Of a stretch of 64,000 bases of DNA, positions 22,498-34,500 are shown one piece after another. The notes beneath the pieces were generated by a model. The model had not been told where the DNA came from. It saw nothing but the letters and a program-made list of their open reading frames with translations, and did not search any database. How positions within the stretch are numbered: the first letter of the stretch is position 1; the number at the start of each line of letters is the position of its first letter. Both the position numbers and the translations under genes were made by a program. Origin of the DNA: Lepisosteus oculatus (taxonomy: Eukaryota > Chordata > Actinopteri > Semionotiformes > Lepisosteidae); contig NC_090699.1 of assembly GCF_040954835.1 (NCBI RefSeq), positions 15,989,817 through 16,053,816 of the forward strand, in the 5' to 3' direction.

Positions 22498-24253
22498 ATG
22501 GCGTCGCTGGTTGGCGGCCTGGGTCGCTTCCTGCAGCCCGTGCTGAGCTCGGTGCTGGAGCTGCGCGGCCCGGCGGTGTGGTACGGGCTCCTCAGCCTGC
22601 GCCTGCTGGCGCTCTTCAGCGCCGAGAGCAGCTGGCGGGCCATCCGGACGGACTTCGTCTGCGACGGCAACCTCACCCAGTTCTGCCACGCCCTCTGCTT
22701 CAACCACGCCTTCTCCTTCCCCACCGCCTCGCTCTGGAGCTTCAGCTTCCTGGCCGTGGCCGTGGCCATTGCGCTGCTGCAGGTGGCCAGCAGGGGGAAG
22801 ATACGCAGTGGTCCTCAGGACAGTGAGTAGAGTCGCATCGAGCCCTCCAGCCAATCAGAGCCCAGAGGCGGGGAGGCGGGGCTTAAACAGACATGACCAG
22901 CCAATCTGAGCCAAGGGACAGGGGGCGGGGCTTAAAAAGGCAGCCATTCCTCACCCTGGGTTAAATCATCTGTGACATGACCAGCCAATCACAGGGGCAG
23001 GGGGAGGGGTTTTAAACAGGCAGTCTTTCCTGACCTTAGGTTAAATCAGCACCTGATTCTGTGTACGGATTGATCTGGCATGATGAGCTTTAACCTGAAG
23101 TGTTGAACTGGATTTTCTTTGGAACAGCCAATGGAGGAATGAATGGAAAGGGTTAAATTTAATATTTTCTGTTCAGCTCACAAGGGCCTTTGGGGGAAAA
23201 AAATCACTTTATGAGACATTGCCAAACAAAGTTTTTTCCAACAACGGAACCTTTAAACTGCAATGCAATGGGTGACAAGGTGGTCCAGTTGTTAGTATTG
23301 CTGCCTAGGTTTAGTTCTGGACCTGGGGTGCCATCTGTGTGTCTGTGTGTGTGTGTGTCCCCTGCCTTGCACCCGTTGCTTGCGGGGATAGCCTCCGGCA
23401 GCGCTGTGATCCTGTACTGGATAAAGCCATTATGAAATAGATGGATCTGGTGTAATATTGTCTATAGCATCAGCCTTCAGAAGCTGATAATTTAGCATAC
23501 AAGAAGAACATGTTTTAACAATATTCCGTAAAGAATGACTGGCGATTGCTTGCCCAGACCTGGGACATGTTACAACACGATGAATTTGGGTGGAGAGTCA
23601 TTTCGTCTAGTCTGATAGGGCAGTACCAGACACAGGCTAACCTTTTCCAGAGTTACAATAGAGAAAAGCATCCATGAAAGAGGAAAGCGGTCTGATTAAT
23701 ACTGCTACTGGGTGGACTGAGTCTGTCTCCAGAGGCCTCTGTAAAATAAAATATTATAACTACTGGTGCAGTTCAGCTCCTCTGTGGAATAAGAGGATTT
23801 TGCTGGGCTGGGGGTCTGCTTCTGTCACCTGCAGGTGCACACCTGTGCTCTCAGGCTCTTGACTGACAGTACAATCGGTGTCGCGCCTCTCACCTCAACC
23901 ACTGATGTCCTGTTTGTGTGTTCGCAGGCGGTGAAGGTGGGGCAGGAAAGCCGGAGCGCCCAAACCCCTGCCCCCTCCTCTTCTTCCTCCTCCTCCTCCT
24001 CCTCATTGAGACATCGTTTCTCTGGGTGCTGATTGCCATCAACTCCAGCATCATAACCCCCGACACCGTGTCCTGCCAGACTAGCGCCTCCTTCTGCCCG
24101 AGAGTGGAAGTGCAGTGCGTGGTGCTGGGCCGCTCCGACAAGCAGATGGCAATGGTGACGCTGGGCTTTACGTCCACAGTCAATATTCTAGCCAGTGTTG
24201 GTTATACAGTCTACCTGCTGGTGGGACCCAGCCGGAGGAGGAGGCACAGATAG
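22498..24253 (+). CDS. Divergent connexin (gap-junction protein), copy 2, two coding exons
   Basis: Exon 22498-22822 joins exon 23928-24253 in phase 1 (GACA/gtgagt to ttcgcag/GCGG), giving about 216 residues. A CAG acceptor touches the ATG, so the start is the first base of its exon. It aligns without gaps to copy 1 over the first 80 residues: Cys 55, 63 and 67 are at identical positions (C-X7-C-X3-C), and both have TDF before the first Cys and CFN after the third. Four membrane segments are visible. The cytoplasmic loop is very short (about 25 residues), and the intron falls at its start. The second extracellular loop has Cys 158, 165 and 172, spaced C-X6-C-X6-C, unlike typical connexins. 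The protein ends in a basic RRRRHR. This is a tandem paralogue of copy 1. Disulphide pairing and channel function are plausible but unproven. Confidence 0.75.
23265..23455 (+). repeat. tRNA-type SINE fragment
   Basis: 'tgcttgcggggatagcctcc' and the tail 'tgtactggataaagccatta' then 'gaaatagatgga'. The middle is deleted. It lies in the connexin 2 coding intron. Confidence 0.7.
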
Positions 24254-24299
24254 CCATGACCAGTCACCTCCAGTGCTGCACAGGACAAGGGAATCATCA

Positions 24300-25060
24300 C
24301 TGTCCTCAACAAGAGGCTGTTCACACTGACACCTGGAGATTTACAGTCTACTGATCACCTCCTCCACACTCCTGTTCACAGTGACACCTGGAGATCTACA
24401 GTACTGATCACCTCCTCCACACTCCTGTTCACACTGACACCTGGAGATCTACAGTCCCCTGATCACCTCCTCCACACTCCTGTTCACACTGACACCTGGA
24501 GATTTTCAGTCTACTGGTCACCTCCTCCACACTCCTTCTCACACTGACACCTGGAGATCTACAGTACTGATCACCTCCTCCACACTCCTGTTCACACTGA
24601 CACCTGGAGATCTACAGTACTGATCACCTCCTCCACACTCCTTCTCACACTGACACCTGGAGATCTACAGTACTGATCACCTCCTCCACACTCCTGTTCA
24701 CACTGACACCTGGAAATCTACAGTACTGATCACCTCCTCCACACTCCTGTTCACACTGACACCTGGAGATCTACAGTACTGATCACCTCCTCCACACTCC
24801 TTCTCACACTGACACCTGGAGATCTACAGTCTACTGATCACCTCCTCCACACTCCTGATCACACTGACACCTGGAGATCTACAGTACCGATCACCTCCTC
24901 CACACTCCTGATCACACTGACACCTGGAGATCTACAGTCCCCTGATCACCTCCTCCGCACTCCTGTTCACACTGACACCTGGAGATCTACAGTACTGATC
25001 ACCTTCTCCACACTCCTGTTCACACTGACACCTGGAGATCTACAGTCCCCTGATCCCCTC
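24300..25060. repeat. 53-bp minisatellite, about 14 copies
   Basis: Unit 'gatcacctcctccacactcc' followed by 'tgttcacactgacacctgga' and 'gatctacagtact', with some units four bases longer (cccct). It starts just after the connexin 2 stop codon, as the 43-bp array does after connexin 1. Confidence 0.9.
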
Positions 25061-26340
25061 CACCATGCCCTGGTCACTGTACAATATTCTCAAGCACACT
25101 TACTTCCTGACTGGTTTGCGGGATCGTTCCCTGCACTGTGTACCGTGTGTCGAGATGGTGAATTTCAGTGTTGGCTTGAATCAAGGCATTTGCTTTCCTC
25201 CAGATCACAGCAGATACCTTTTGTTCACATCCTTCGTATGTCTTGTGTTTCCTGCAGGGGCTTCAGCGGTTTATCCCAGACAGGGAGACTAAAATGACAT
25301 TTGCTGAGGTATACAAGAGGTATATAAAACACATGCAAAGGACTCTGACTTTATCTGAGTAATTCTACATTGATGGAAATATTCAACTCCACAGCTGTTG
25401 CAGCTTTATAGTATGACTGGCTCTGAAGATTTCTCCAGAAAACCAATACTGCAAGACCGATGCAAACCTATTGACTTTGATTTTTATGTTCTTTTATAGT
25501 GTAATAAAAGCTTGTTTCCAGAATAAAACGCCCCCTTCCCTGGTATGACAAAAAGAACTCGGTGGCGTTACAGAGCCCCCTAGTGGACAGAGTGGTTCAC
25601 TGCACTGGCGCCCTGCAAGGTCTGAACTCCTGACCGCCGCGACTAGTCAGAGTTGTACCGGTCTCGTGGCTTTACTTGGCTCAGCTGGCTCCTCCGTTTA
25701 AATTTTTGTCTGTTCTTACAGATCGAACAGAACAATCAAATCTGACGTGAATTTAGGCTGACTTCATTCTTCCACACGATGTACGCGGGTATGACATTCA
25801 CAGTACTATTAACCGACAGGCAACCTCATTCCCAGTAAGAAATTGAAGATTTTGCTTTCTATAAAATAACTAGAACATATAAAAATAACAACTGGGAATT
25901 ATCGTATCGCTTTTTTTGTTTTTCAATCGTGCAGCGAGTCGACACCTCGTGTTGATGATATGTTGAGGGTCCGAGAGCGTCAGGACACCAGTTTCTACTA
26001 AACCTGGAGTAAACCTGGCTTGGAGCGGGTGGAAAACTAGCTCTGTTTGGCAGTCTGCCGGGGAGTGGGGGGTTAGTGCGGGAGGTATTAATGATCCACA
26101 GACATGCACTCATATTCTTCAGGGGCTCGGCCCCCTATGACGATGGAAATAGAGAACACAGGTCGAGGAAGACACGCCCCCCACCACACACTTCATCCAA
26201 TCACCAACACTCTACGCGGGGGGGGGGGGGGGGGCGTGGCACAGTCTCCTCACTTCCATCAGTATAGGGAACGGATGAAGCGCTTGGAGCATCCTGACCG
26301 CCTTGAGCTCCGAATATAGCATTTACACATATCGAGATCT
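25061..26340. other. No gene recognised
   Basis: A polyadenylation-like AATAAA near 25503 and 25524 could end the connexin 2 transcript. A run of G bases lies near 26219-26234. No domain-bearing ORF was found. Confidence 0.4.
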
Positions 26341-26344
26341 AGCT

Positions 26345-26564
26345 CAAGTAGGGAGCTGCAGCAGCATGCGCAGGCTGCAAAGAAACAAGTAAAGATTTAT
26401 TCCCTGCTGAAAGGGGAAGAAAAGACATACGTTTCGGTTGTGGAGCCTTCTTCGGGTGTTCACCCGAAGCCCTCATCACACCTGAAGAAGACACCACAGC
26501 CAAAACACTGTTTCTTTTCTTCTTTTCTCTTTTCAACATGGAATCAACCTTTACTGGTTCCTAT
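26345..26564. repeat. Inverted pair of an unnamed repeat ('gaagaaggctccacagcc' family)
   Basis: A minus copy (26345-26456) and a plus copy (26476-26564) face each other. Each runs from 'gaagaaggctccaca' through a pyrimidine tract to 'cagcagggaataaacctttac' in reconstructed orientation. Related single and inverted copies lie at 38900-38980 and 51515-51630. The head-to-head arrangement resembles that of Penelope-like retroelement ends, but no coding part is present to prove it. Confidence 0.55.
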
Positions 26565-26984
26565 ACAGATCTGGTCTCTGTTTCTGCACACAAATACAGT
26601 AAATGGTTATACCAACACCCCCTTGACTTGCTCAGCAGTTTAAATGTGCAAATATATATGTATATTGTTTGGCATGAGGTTTATGTAACTGGGCCAAAAA
26701 AGCAGAAGTTTATAAAACTAGGATCACCCTCTCATCTCATTTATCCAAATGGATTGCACAAGCACAAGTCACTCAAAAATTCAGCAGGCATCGTGAATAC
26801 ACAACAGATCAAGAGCAGGGGAGAAGAGTTTAATTAGGCCAAAATGAATTAGTCGCCTATGGTCTTCTCCAGAGGCCTAAGGAACTCATGGCCACTCTAC
26901 AAAGAGGGAAGAGGAGGAGACTATGTGCACACTGAACCGCCTTCTTCACTAACAAAGAGACGTCAAGACGAGGGACCCCACTTT

Positions 26985-27165
26985 TACCCCATTGAGGCTC
27001 AGCAGGTTTGAGCCTGGTCAACACCTGGAGGGGAGACTCCTGGGAAAGCTGAGGCTGCTGCTGGAAGAGGTATTTAGTAGGGCCAGTAGGGGGCGCTCAC
27101 CCTGCAGTCTGGGTGGGTCCTAATGTCCCAGTATAGCAATTGGGACACTATACTGTTGCAACGCT
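26985..27165 (+). repeat. SINE3 (5S-derived) head
   Basis: 'aggctcagcaggtttgagcc' then 'tggaggggagactcctggga' aligns to the internal promoter of 5S rRNA. It is followed by the SINE body up to 'gggacactatactg', and then the copy stops. Confidence 0.8.
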
Positions 27166-27354
27166 CCGTGGAAAGAGAGGTCATGACAAGGCTCAGAAAG
27201 GCGCCATGGCCATCTACTGCAACCAAGGAAGTCTCCAGTCTCCAGTCGACTACTGGTACCACCGGACCCCGGCTTCTGTGGGCGACAGAGTGGGACTGCC
27301 CCAGTGCAACCACCTTCCCCACTCCAAAAAGCTCGCCCGCAGAGGTTTCATCAT

Positions 27355-27640
27355 ACAGCCGTCCTCCCAGGATCTCATGCAGTGGTTTCTTGAAAGAAAC
27401 CGGAGGATCAGCTTCAAGGACACTCCCACCACTCTCTGCGTACATCTGTCCTGACTGGAGGATCGCAGCCAGCTGTTTCCCCAAGAGAAGCCAGGTTATC
27501 GTCGGCTAACACCGGGGCTGGGCAGCTTGTTCCACAAACCTATACGCAAAGGACGCTGGGGGCGTGGAACAAGCTGCCCGGCCCCGTCGGTGAAGACGAT
27601 AACCTGGCTTCTCTTGAGAAGGAGCTGAAAGAAACCCAGG
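27355..27640. repeat. CR1-like LINE tails, minus then plus
   Basis: Two minus-strand modules (27355-27545) abut a plus-strand module (27540-27640), forming an inverted pair. The interval 27165-27355 before it was not recognised. Confidence 0.7.
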
Positions 27641-28528
27641 GGACATTTCTAAACAAGACAACGAGCGAGATGAGCACACTGGGCCCTCTCCTGTTCTCAC
27701 AGCAGGGACACAAACACATGGGAAAATCACACTCGCCACGAGCTGTAATCGGAAACTTCGCTCTTCAGACTCGTGACAGGGCTGGGGAAGCCCCTCCCCC
27801 ACCCCCATCTATTTTATTGCAACAACATTTTCTCCTCGCTGCTGGAAACTCAGACACAGACATCGCTAGCAGAAGTGTCGTCTACAGCCACGATCCAGGA
27901 GGAAGGGGGACTGGAGTTCTCAAAGGACAAACTCAAAGGTCATTTGTTCTTCCCCAGGGGACACGGCTAGCAGAAGCACCTGTCTCACCCCAGGAGACTT
28001 GTACAGCCGGTTCAGAGTTTCGGGGAGCGGAAATCGCCCTCACCGCAGAGCCCCTCGTCTTTCAGGCACTAATACTGGGGGGCGCCGCTGCACCGCACCG
28101 CGCCGGCTGGCGAGAGCCGCTGCCGGACTCAGAGTCTCTCCTGCGGGACAGCACGGAGGAGGACCGCAACGCCGAGGTAAAGAGAACTGGAAAGGCTTCT
28201 GCGTGGAGGCAGATGTCCCTCTAGGCCGTTTATGTTTTGTGAATTAAAAAAAAACAAACAATAAATAAAAATATACATGTGCAACCCCCCCCTCAAAAAA
28301 AAACAAACAAACAAGATTCTTGAGAGTACAAGGGATGACCACCCACGGTCAGCGATTATGCAGAATCCAAAATCCAGCCCTTACAAAAACTCATGTTTTT
28401 AAATTACTAGGGAAGGTGGGGCGAGCCGGGCAGATTCAAGGCCTCGAGGAGGGGAAGAATCCCAGGGATGTCCTGTCTTCCCGGAGTCAGTTTCTCGGAC
28501 CCGCCGGAGAGGCTGCACGCAGGCTTCG

Positions 28529-31500
28529 TCAGCACTCGGCGAAGCCGCCCGCGCCGAGCCCGCCCGAGCCGAGCCCCGCCAGGCCGGCGAAGCCCCCGTC
28601 CAGGGGGGCTGCGAGGCCGAGGCCGAGGCCGAGCCCGGCCTGCCGGGTCTTGTGCACCTTCTGGTGGTGCCGCAGGTTGGACTTGCTGGAGAAGCACTTG
28701 CCGCAGAGCGGGCAGGCGAAGGGCTTCTCGCGGGTGTGCACGCGCCGGTGGCAGATGAGCTGCGTGGAGACGCGGAAGGCCTTGCCGCAGTCCGGGCACT
28801 GGTAGCGCTTGGGCTCGGTGTGGATGCGCCGGTGGTTCTTCAGCGCCATCAGGTTGGAGAACTGCTTCTGGCAGGCGGCGCAGGAGAAGGAGCCCGTCTT
28901 GTGGCTGTTCTTGTGGTTGAGCAGCGAGCCGGCGTGCCGGTAGGTGCGGCCACAGTGCTCGCACACGTGGGCCTTCTCCCCGCCGGGCGGCGCCTCGGGG
29001 CCGGGGCACCGCCGGCAGGCCGGGCCGGGCCCCGAGCCCAGCTCCGGGCCGCCCCGCGGGCGCTCGCGGGCGTGCACGCGCCGGTGGCTCAGCAGGTGGG
29101 CCGACACGCGGAAGGCCTTGCCGCAGTCCGGGCAGGCGAAGCGGCGCGCCTCCGTGTGGATGCGCCGGTGGTTCTTGAGCGCCAGCAGGTTGGAGAACTC
29201 CTTGGCGCAGGCGGAGCAGCGGTACAGGCCCGTGGTGTGCGTGTTCTTGTGGTTGAGCAGCGAGCCCGCGTGGCGGTAGGACCGGCCGCACTGCTCACAC
29301 CTGTGGGGGGGAGAGGGAGACACCCGTTAGGGCCGCGGCCCGCACAGCTGCACAGGAAGGGTACCTGGTACCTGCACAGGAAGGGTACCCAGGGGGCACC
29401 TGGACTCCCTAACCTCCCACACACCCCGTCATCCTGGCCAAATTGCCCCCTGTCCTTGACCAATCATGGCCTCCTAATAACCCCCCTCTCTGAACTGGCT
29501 TCATCACTCTGCTCTCCTCCCCGCTGAGAGCTGGTGTGTGTGAGCAGACTGGAGCATCATCCAGGTGGATGCTGCACACTGGTGGTGGAGGAGGGGATCC
29601 CCATTACCTGTAAAGAGCTTTGAGTGGAGTGTCCAGAAGAGCGCTGTATAAGTGTGAGGATATTATTATTACTATTATTATTATTATTATTGCTACACGC
29701 AGGAGCTGCCAGCACGATCCCCCCCGATCGACTCACGTGAAGCGGCGCTCGCCCCCTCCCGCCTCCTCCGCGCCGCCGTGCTCCGGGCTGCGGCCCCCCT
29801 CGGCCGCGCAGCGGTGCCGCCGCAGGCCGCTGCTGCCCAGGAAGGCCTTGCCGCAGTCGGCGCACTGGGCCGGCGCCCGGCCGCAGTGGACCTTCTGGTG
29901 GCTGCGGAGGGCGCTGGCGAGCCGGAAGGCCTTGCCGCAGTCCGGGCAGGAGTGGCGCCTCTTCTGGGTGTGGATGCGCAGGTGGTTCTTCAGGGCCATG
30001 GGGTTGGAGAAGGCCTTGGCGCAGACGGCGCAGTCGAAGCGCCCCGTCTTGTGGGTGTTCTTGTGGTTGAGCAGGCTGCCGGCGTGGCGGTAGGTGCGGC
30101 CGCAGACGTCGCAGCGGAAGGGGCGCTCCTCGGGCGCGGCGGCGGCCCCGGAGGGGGAGCCGGCGCCGCCGTTCGCCGCGCCCGCCCCATCCCCCCGCGG
30201 CGGGCGGGCGCAGGCGTGCCCCGCCATCTCCGCCGCCGAGGCGAAGGCCTGCCCGCACCGCGCGCAGCGAGCGCCGGGGGGCCCCCCCGCCGCCTCCGGC
30301 TCGGCCTCGGGGCCGCCGGCCCGCCTCGGGGCCGCCCTCCGGGGCCGCCGCGGGTCCCGGCCCCTCTTCCGGCGGCAGACGCGCGAGCGCTCGTGGCTGG
30401 ACAGCTGCCGCCGGCCCCGGAAGGCCTTGCCGCAGTCGGCGCAGCAGTGCTTCTTGACGGCGAAGTGGTTGCGCAGGTGGTTCTTCATGGCCAGCTGGTT
30501 GGGGTAGGTGTTGCTGCAGATGGTGCAGTAGTACTGGCCGACCTTGTGCGAGTTCTTGTGGTTGACCAGCGAGCCGGCGTGCCGGTACGTCCTGCCGCAC
30601 TGATCGCAGGCGTAGGGCCGCTCGTCCTGCGGGTCCCCGGCGAGGGGCGGCGGCGGCGGCTCGGGGTCGGCTGGGGGCTTGGCGCCGGCAGAGGGGGCGG
30701 ACGGGGTGTTTCCGGGGGGAGGAGGAGGCCCTGGGAAGTCGCACCTTCCCGCCCCCAGGAGACTGGAATCCAGGACGCGGCCACGATTCTGCCGCTGGCT
30801 GCGCTTCGGCGTCGGCTTCGCCGGCGGGTCAGGCTGCGGGGGAGGAGAAGCCGCCGGCGCCGCAGTACCGCCGTTTGCCTGCAGGAGGCGCTGCAGCTGC
30901 CGGTTGAGCTCTTTGGCCCGGGCCCGGTTCTCCTCGTGCGTCCTCTGGTGGCTGACCAGCTGCTTGTGGATCTTGAAGGCTTTCCCGCACTCCGAGCACT
31001 TGTGCCTGCAGCAGAGGGGGAGAGAGAGCGGAGGCCTTCAGGACCGGGGCGGAAGGAGAAAGGAAGGGGGATCTGGGCTCCCAGTCCTGCTCCTGGATCA
31101 CACACACCAGGTCTTGGCTCCAGCCCCGCTCTCGGCGACACAGTTGAACCCTTAATGGGCTTAATTCAAACTGCTCAAACCTGCGAGAAGCTGCCTCTTT
31201 GGTGGCAAAATAAATCCTCAAATTCGCCAAGAAGAAAAAAAAATGGCAGATGCAATAAAACCTCAGCATTCATGGGAAGTTAGGCGTCACGAGATCTCGC
31301 TGTATGGTGAATTAGTGAACACGAGACTGAATATCTCAGGGGGAAAACAGGATGTGGCTCCACAGCTCGAGGAACAAGCATCTCCACAGTGATTGTGCTT
31401 TAACCATGAACCGTTTCAGAAATAGCTCCGCAGCATCTAAATAATTGTAGTAAGTTTGTTTTTAGTGAAAATGAGTACTGGAAACCTCAAAAAAGCTTAT

Positions 31501-34500
31501 ATATGTGCAAATAAGATCACTGTTATGATACAACAGCTTACCATGTATTAAGAGCTCATTTCCCCCCCCCATCTTTACTAGATTGCCTTTTCTTTACATC
31601 TTGTTTTACTACTGGAATTGCAGCACTGCTGTACTGTAAGAAAGTTTATCACAGCACAGAAACCACAGATCAGAAAGTGAATCAAATGTCCTCACTCACC
31701 TGAGCCACGTGCAGGCAGTGCTCTGATAACACCCACAAGCCACATCTAACGCTTTCCCTAGAGGAAACTGAACTACTGAGGCACTGCTCCAGAGACACGT
31801 GAACTCTTTGTTGACCAAGCAGTGCCTTTCCTACGCTGCAGGGCGCGTGAAGCCCATCTGAGAGCTGACGATGCTGTGGCAGTGGGCGGCCGCCTTTCCT
31901 CTCCCACCAAGAGGCAAAAGCGCGGATATCGAGGGTTTACTGCATCCTACTCGGGAAACTCGTCAGCTCAATTAAAGGCTCAATTGAGCAATTGAGGTGG
32001 GCCGTAATGGAATCCAGCAGATTTGTAAGCCTCCAAGACCAGGACTGGGAACCCCTGAACGAGACGGTTAAGTAGATATAGCAGTGACCTTTGACATGTT
32101 TAGAACAGTTAAACAGTTCCATCAAATCCTGCTTCTAACTCAACGGTGTAACAGACCAAAGACCAGGCGAGTGATCCAGGATCGGAACTGGAGAACCTCT
32201 AAGCTACCACTGCAAACATCAGTCCTGCTGGAAATTAGGTAAGGCACTGACAGCACATTGTGGCCACTACACCCCACGTCTTAAGAGGAAACTCTCAGTG
32301 AGCAGCTTTGTTTCAGAAGAGCCGGTCCTTAACCTCCAGCAGGTGTTCAGACTGAGCAATGTTTCACGATTTTCCACCCATTTTCAAGTGCTTTGTCCAG
32401 TACAGGCTCGTGGGGGAGCAATCCCAGCAGGCAATGGGCGCTAGACAGGGTACTTCCTGGATGGGACACCAGTCCATCGCTGGGCAGACACGGACACAAA
32501 CACACTCAACGAACCCAATGAATCCCAGAAGACAATTTACCTAGCTGTACGTCTCTGGACTCTGGGAGGAAACACATGCGAAAATGGGAAGAACAAACTC
32601 CACGCAGAGAGCACCCCAGGAATTGAACCCAGGACCCCAGCCATGTAAGGCAGCAATGCTAACTACTGGGCTACCATGCTGTCCCCTTAATCACCCTTTC
32701 CCATTAGAATTAAGCACCACATGAAAGATTCCAATACTAACAGACACAAGCAGGTGATGTTTAATGCAAACAAGAGCAGGGTGTTGCATGTAAGCAGTAA
32801 GAAGGTAAACACCTCAGTCTTTTTCATGCGCAGCGTGTTCTAGTTCAGCACTTCTATTTATAGTTCATGTTAACGCGTCACGTACAGTTTCAAGACAATC
32901 CAGTGAACCAATTAAAAAGGCAAAATGTTATGCTACTTAACTTACTTAAAAGTGTGAAATTTAAATCAAAAGATGCTGTGTATTTAGAAGATTGTAAACA
33001 ATGCGTGTCAGGAGGCTGAAGAAACCGAGTCTCTTTAGTCTGAACGGAGCGTCCTACACTGACAGACTGAAGGAACTGAGTCTCTTAAGTCTGAACGGAG
33101 CGTCCTACACTGACAGACTGAAGGAACTGAGTCTCTTTAGTCTGAACGGCGTGTCCTACACTGACAGACTGAAGGAACTGAGTTTCTTGAATCATGAACA
33201 GAACAAAACTACAACCCAACACAAGTAGTAAAAACCCTCAGAGGAGTTTAGAAGGCCAACACAGCCGATTTCTTCAATGAAACTTCTCAAGCAAACAGAA
33301 GGCACGGTGAAACAGTAGGGAACAGCGTTCAGAGACTCAGTAGGCACTACTTTACACGAAGGGTGCTGTGAGTGTGGAACCAACTGCCCGGCCATGTCAT
33401 GAAGCCGATACTCTGGCTTCTCTCAAGAACCGGCGGTTCAGTTAACTATTAAAAAGGCAAATTTACTGGACGGGTCCAACGGCCTCCTCTCGTCGTATTC
33501 TTACAAGATGCGGGCGACTGGTGCGGCCGACTCCTGCCCCTCCGCCGCCGGTCTTACCTCTTGATGTCAAAGTGCACCCTCTGGTGGTTTTTGAGCGCCA
33601 GCAGGTTGTAGAAACGCTTCTGGCAGACGAAGCAGCGGAAGACGCCGGTCTTGTGGGACTTCTTGTGGTTGAGGAGGCTGCCGGCATGGCGGTAGGCCCG
33701 GCCACACTGCTCGCAGCGATGGGGCCGGTCCGCGGCGTCGGGGCCCTCCTGCAGGGCGCCGGGGCTCTCCGCCTTCCCTTCCCCTCCCGCGTCCGCCGCC
33801 TCCGCCGCCTCGCCGCCCGCGTCCTCCGCGCAGCGGTGGGCGCCCAGCGGGTAGTAGTCGTCGCAGACGGCGCCGCACCTGGCGCACGCGTGGCTCTTGC
33901 TTTCCGGTTTCGGGGGGAGGGGGGCGAGCTCGGACTCGTGGGAGAGCTGGTGGTCCTCCAGGTCCCGCTCGGTCAAGAAGCTCTCCCCGCAGGCGCTGCA
34001 GATGAGCAGGCCGCCCTCGTCCTCGGCTTCCGGGGAGCGGCCGGCGCCACCGGGGAGCGTGTGGCAGCGGAGGTGGCTCCGCAGGGCCGACAGGCTGGCG
34101 TAGTGATTCCCGCACACGGAGCACTGGCAGAGCTCCCCGTACTCCTCCGCATCCCGCCGCTCTTCCGCCTCCACGTGCTTCTGGGCCGGGCCGCGCTTTC
34201 GCCTCCTGGACCCCACGGGGACCGGACTCTCGTTCCCGTCCTCCTCCACGTCGGCATTGTCCCCCGCCTCCCGGAATCCCCCGCTACCCGTCAGCCCGTT
34301 CAGGTTTTCCCGGCGCGGACACTGATGGGATTTGATCCCGGCGATATCGGAATACGTCTCCCCGCAGTCGGCACACATGTGCCTCTCGGCCTGAAATCCG
34401 GGATCTGGCGTCGGTGGGGAGGCAGGACAGCTACTGGCAAGGCCAGAATCAAACGGCGGGAAGCACACACTCCCCGACGCATCTGCAGCGTCATCTGGAG

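Larger units (their letters stand above)
31010..33340. other. Most of ZNF646 intron between coding exons 1 and 2
   Basis: The first 1.3 kb of the interval shows no gene and no named repeat. A SINE at 32365-32690 and a LINE-derived tandem at 33005-33195 follow. Confidence 0.6.

Noticed and set aside
27670-28224. 184-residue ORF downstream of ZNF646
   Set aside because: No recognisable domain, no splice context and biased composition. It lies in the probable ZNF646 3' flank.
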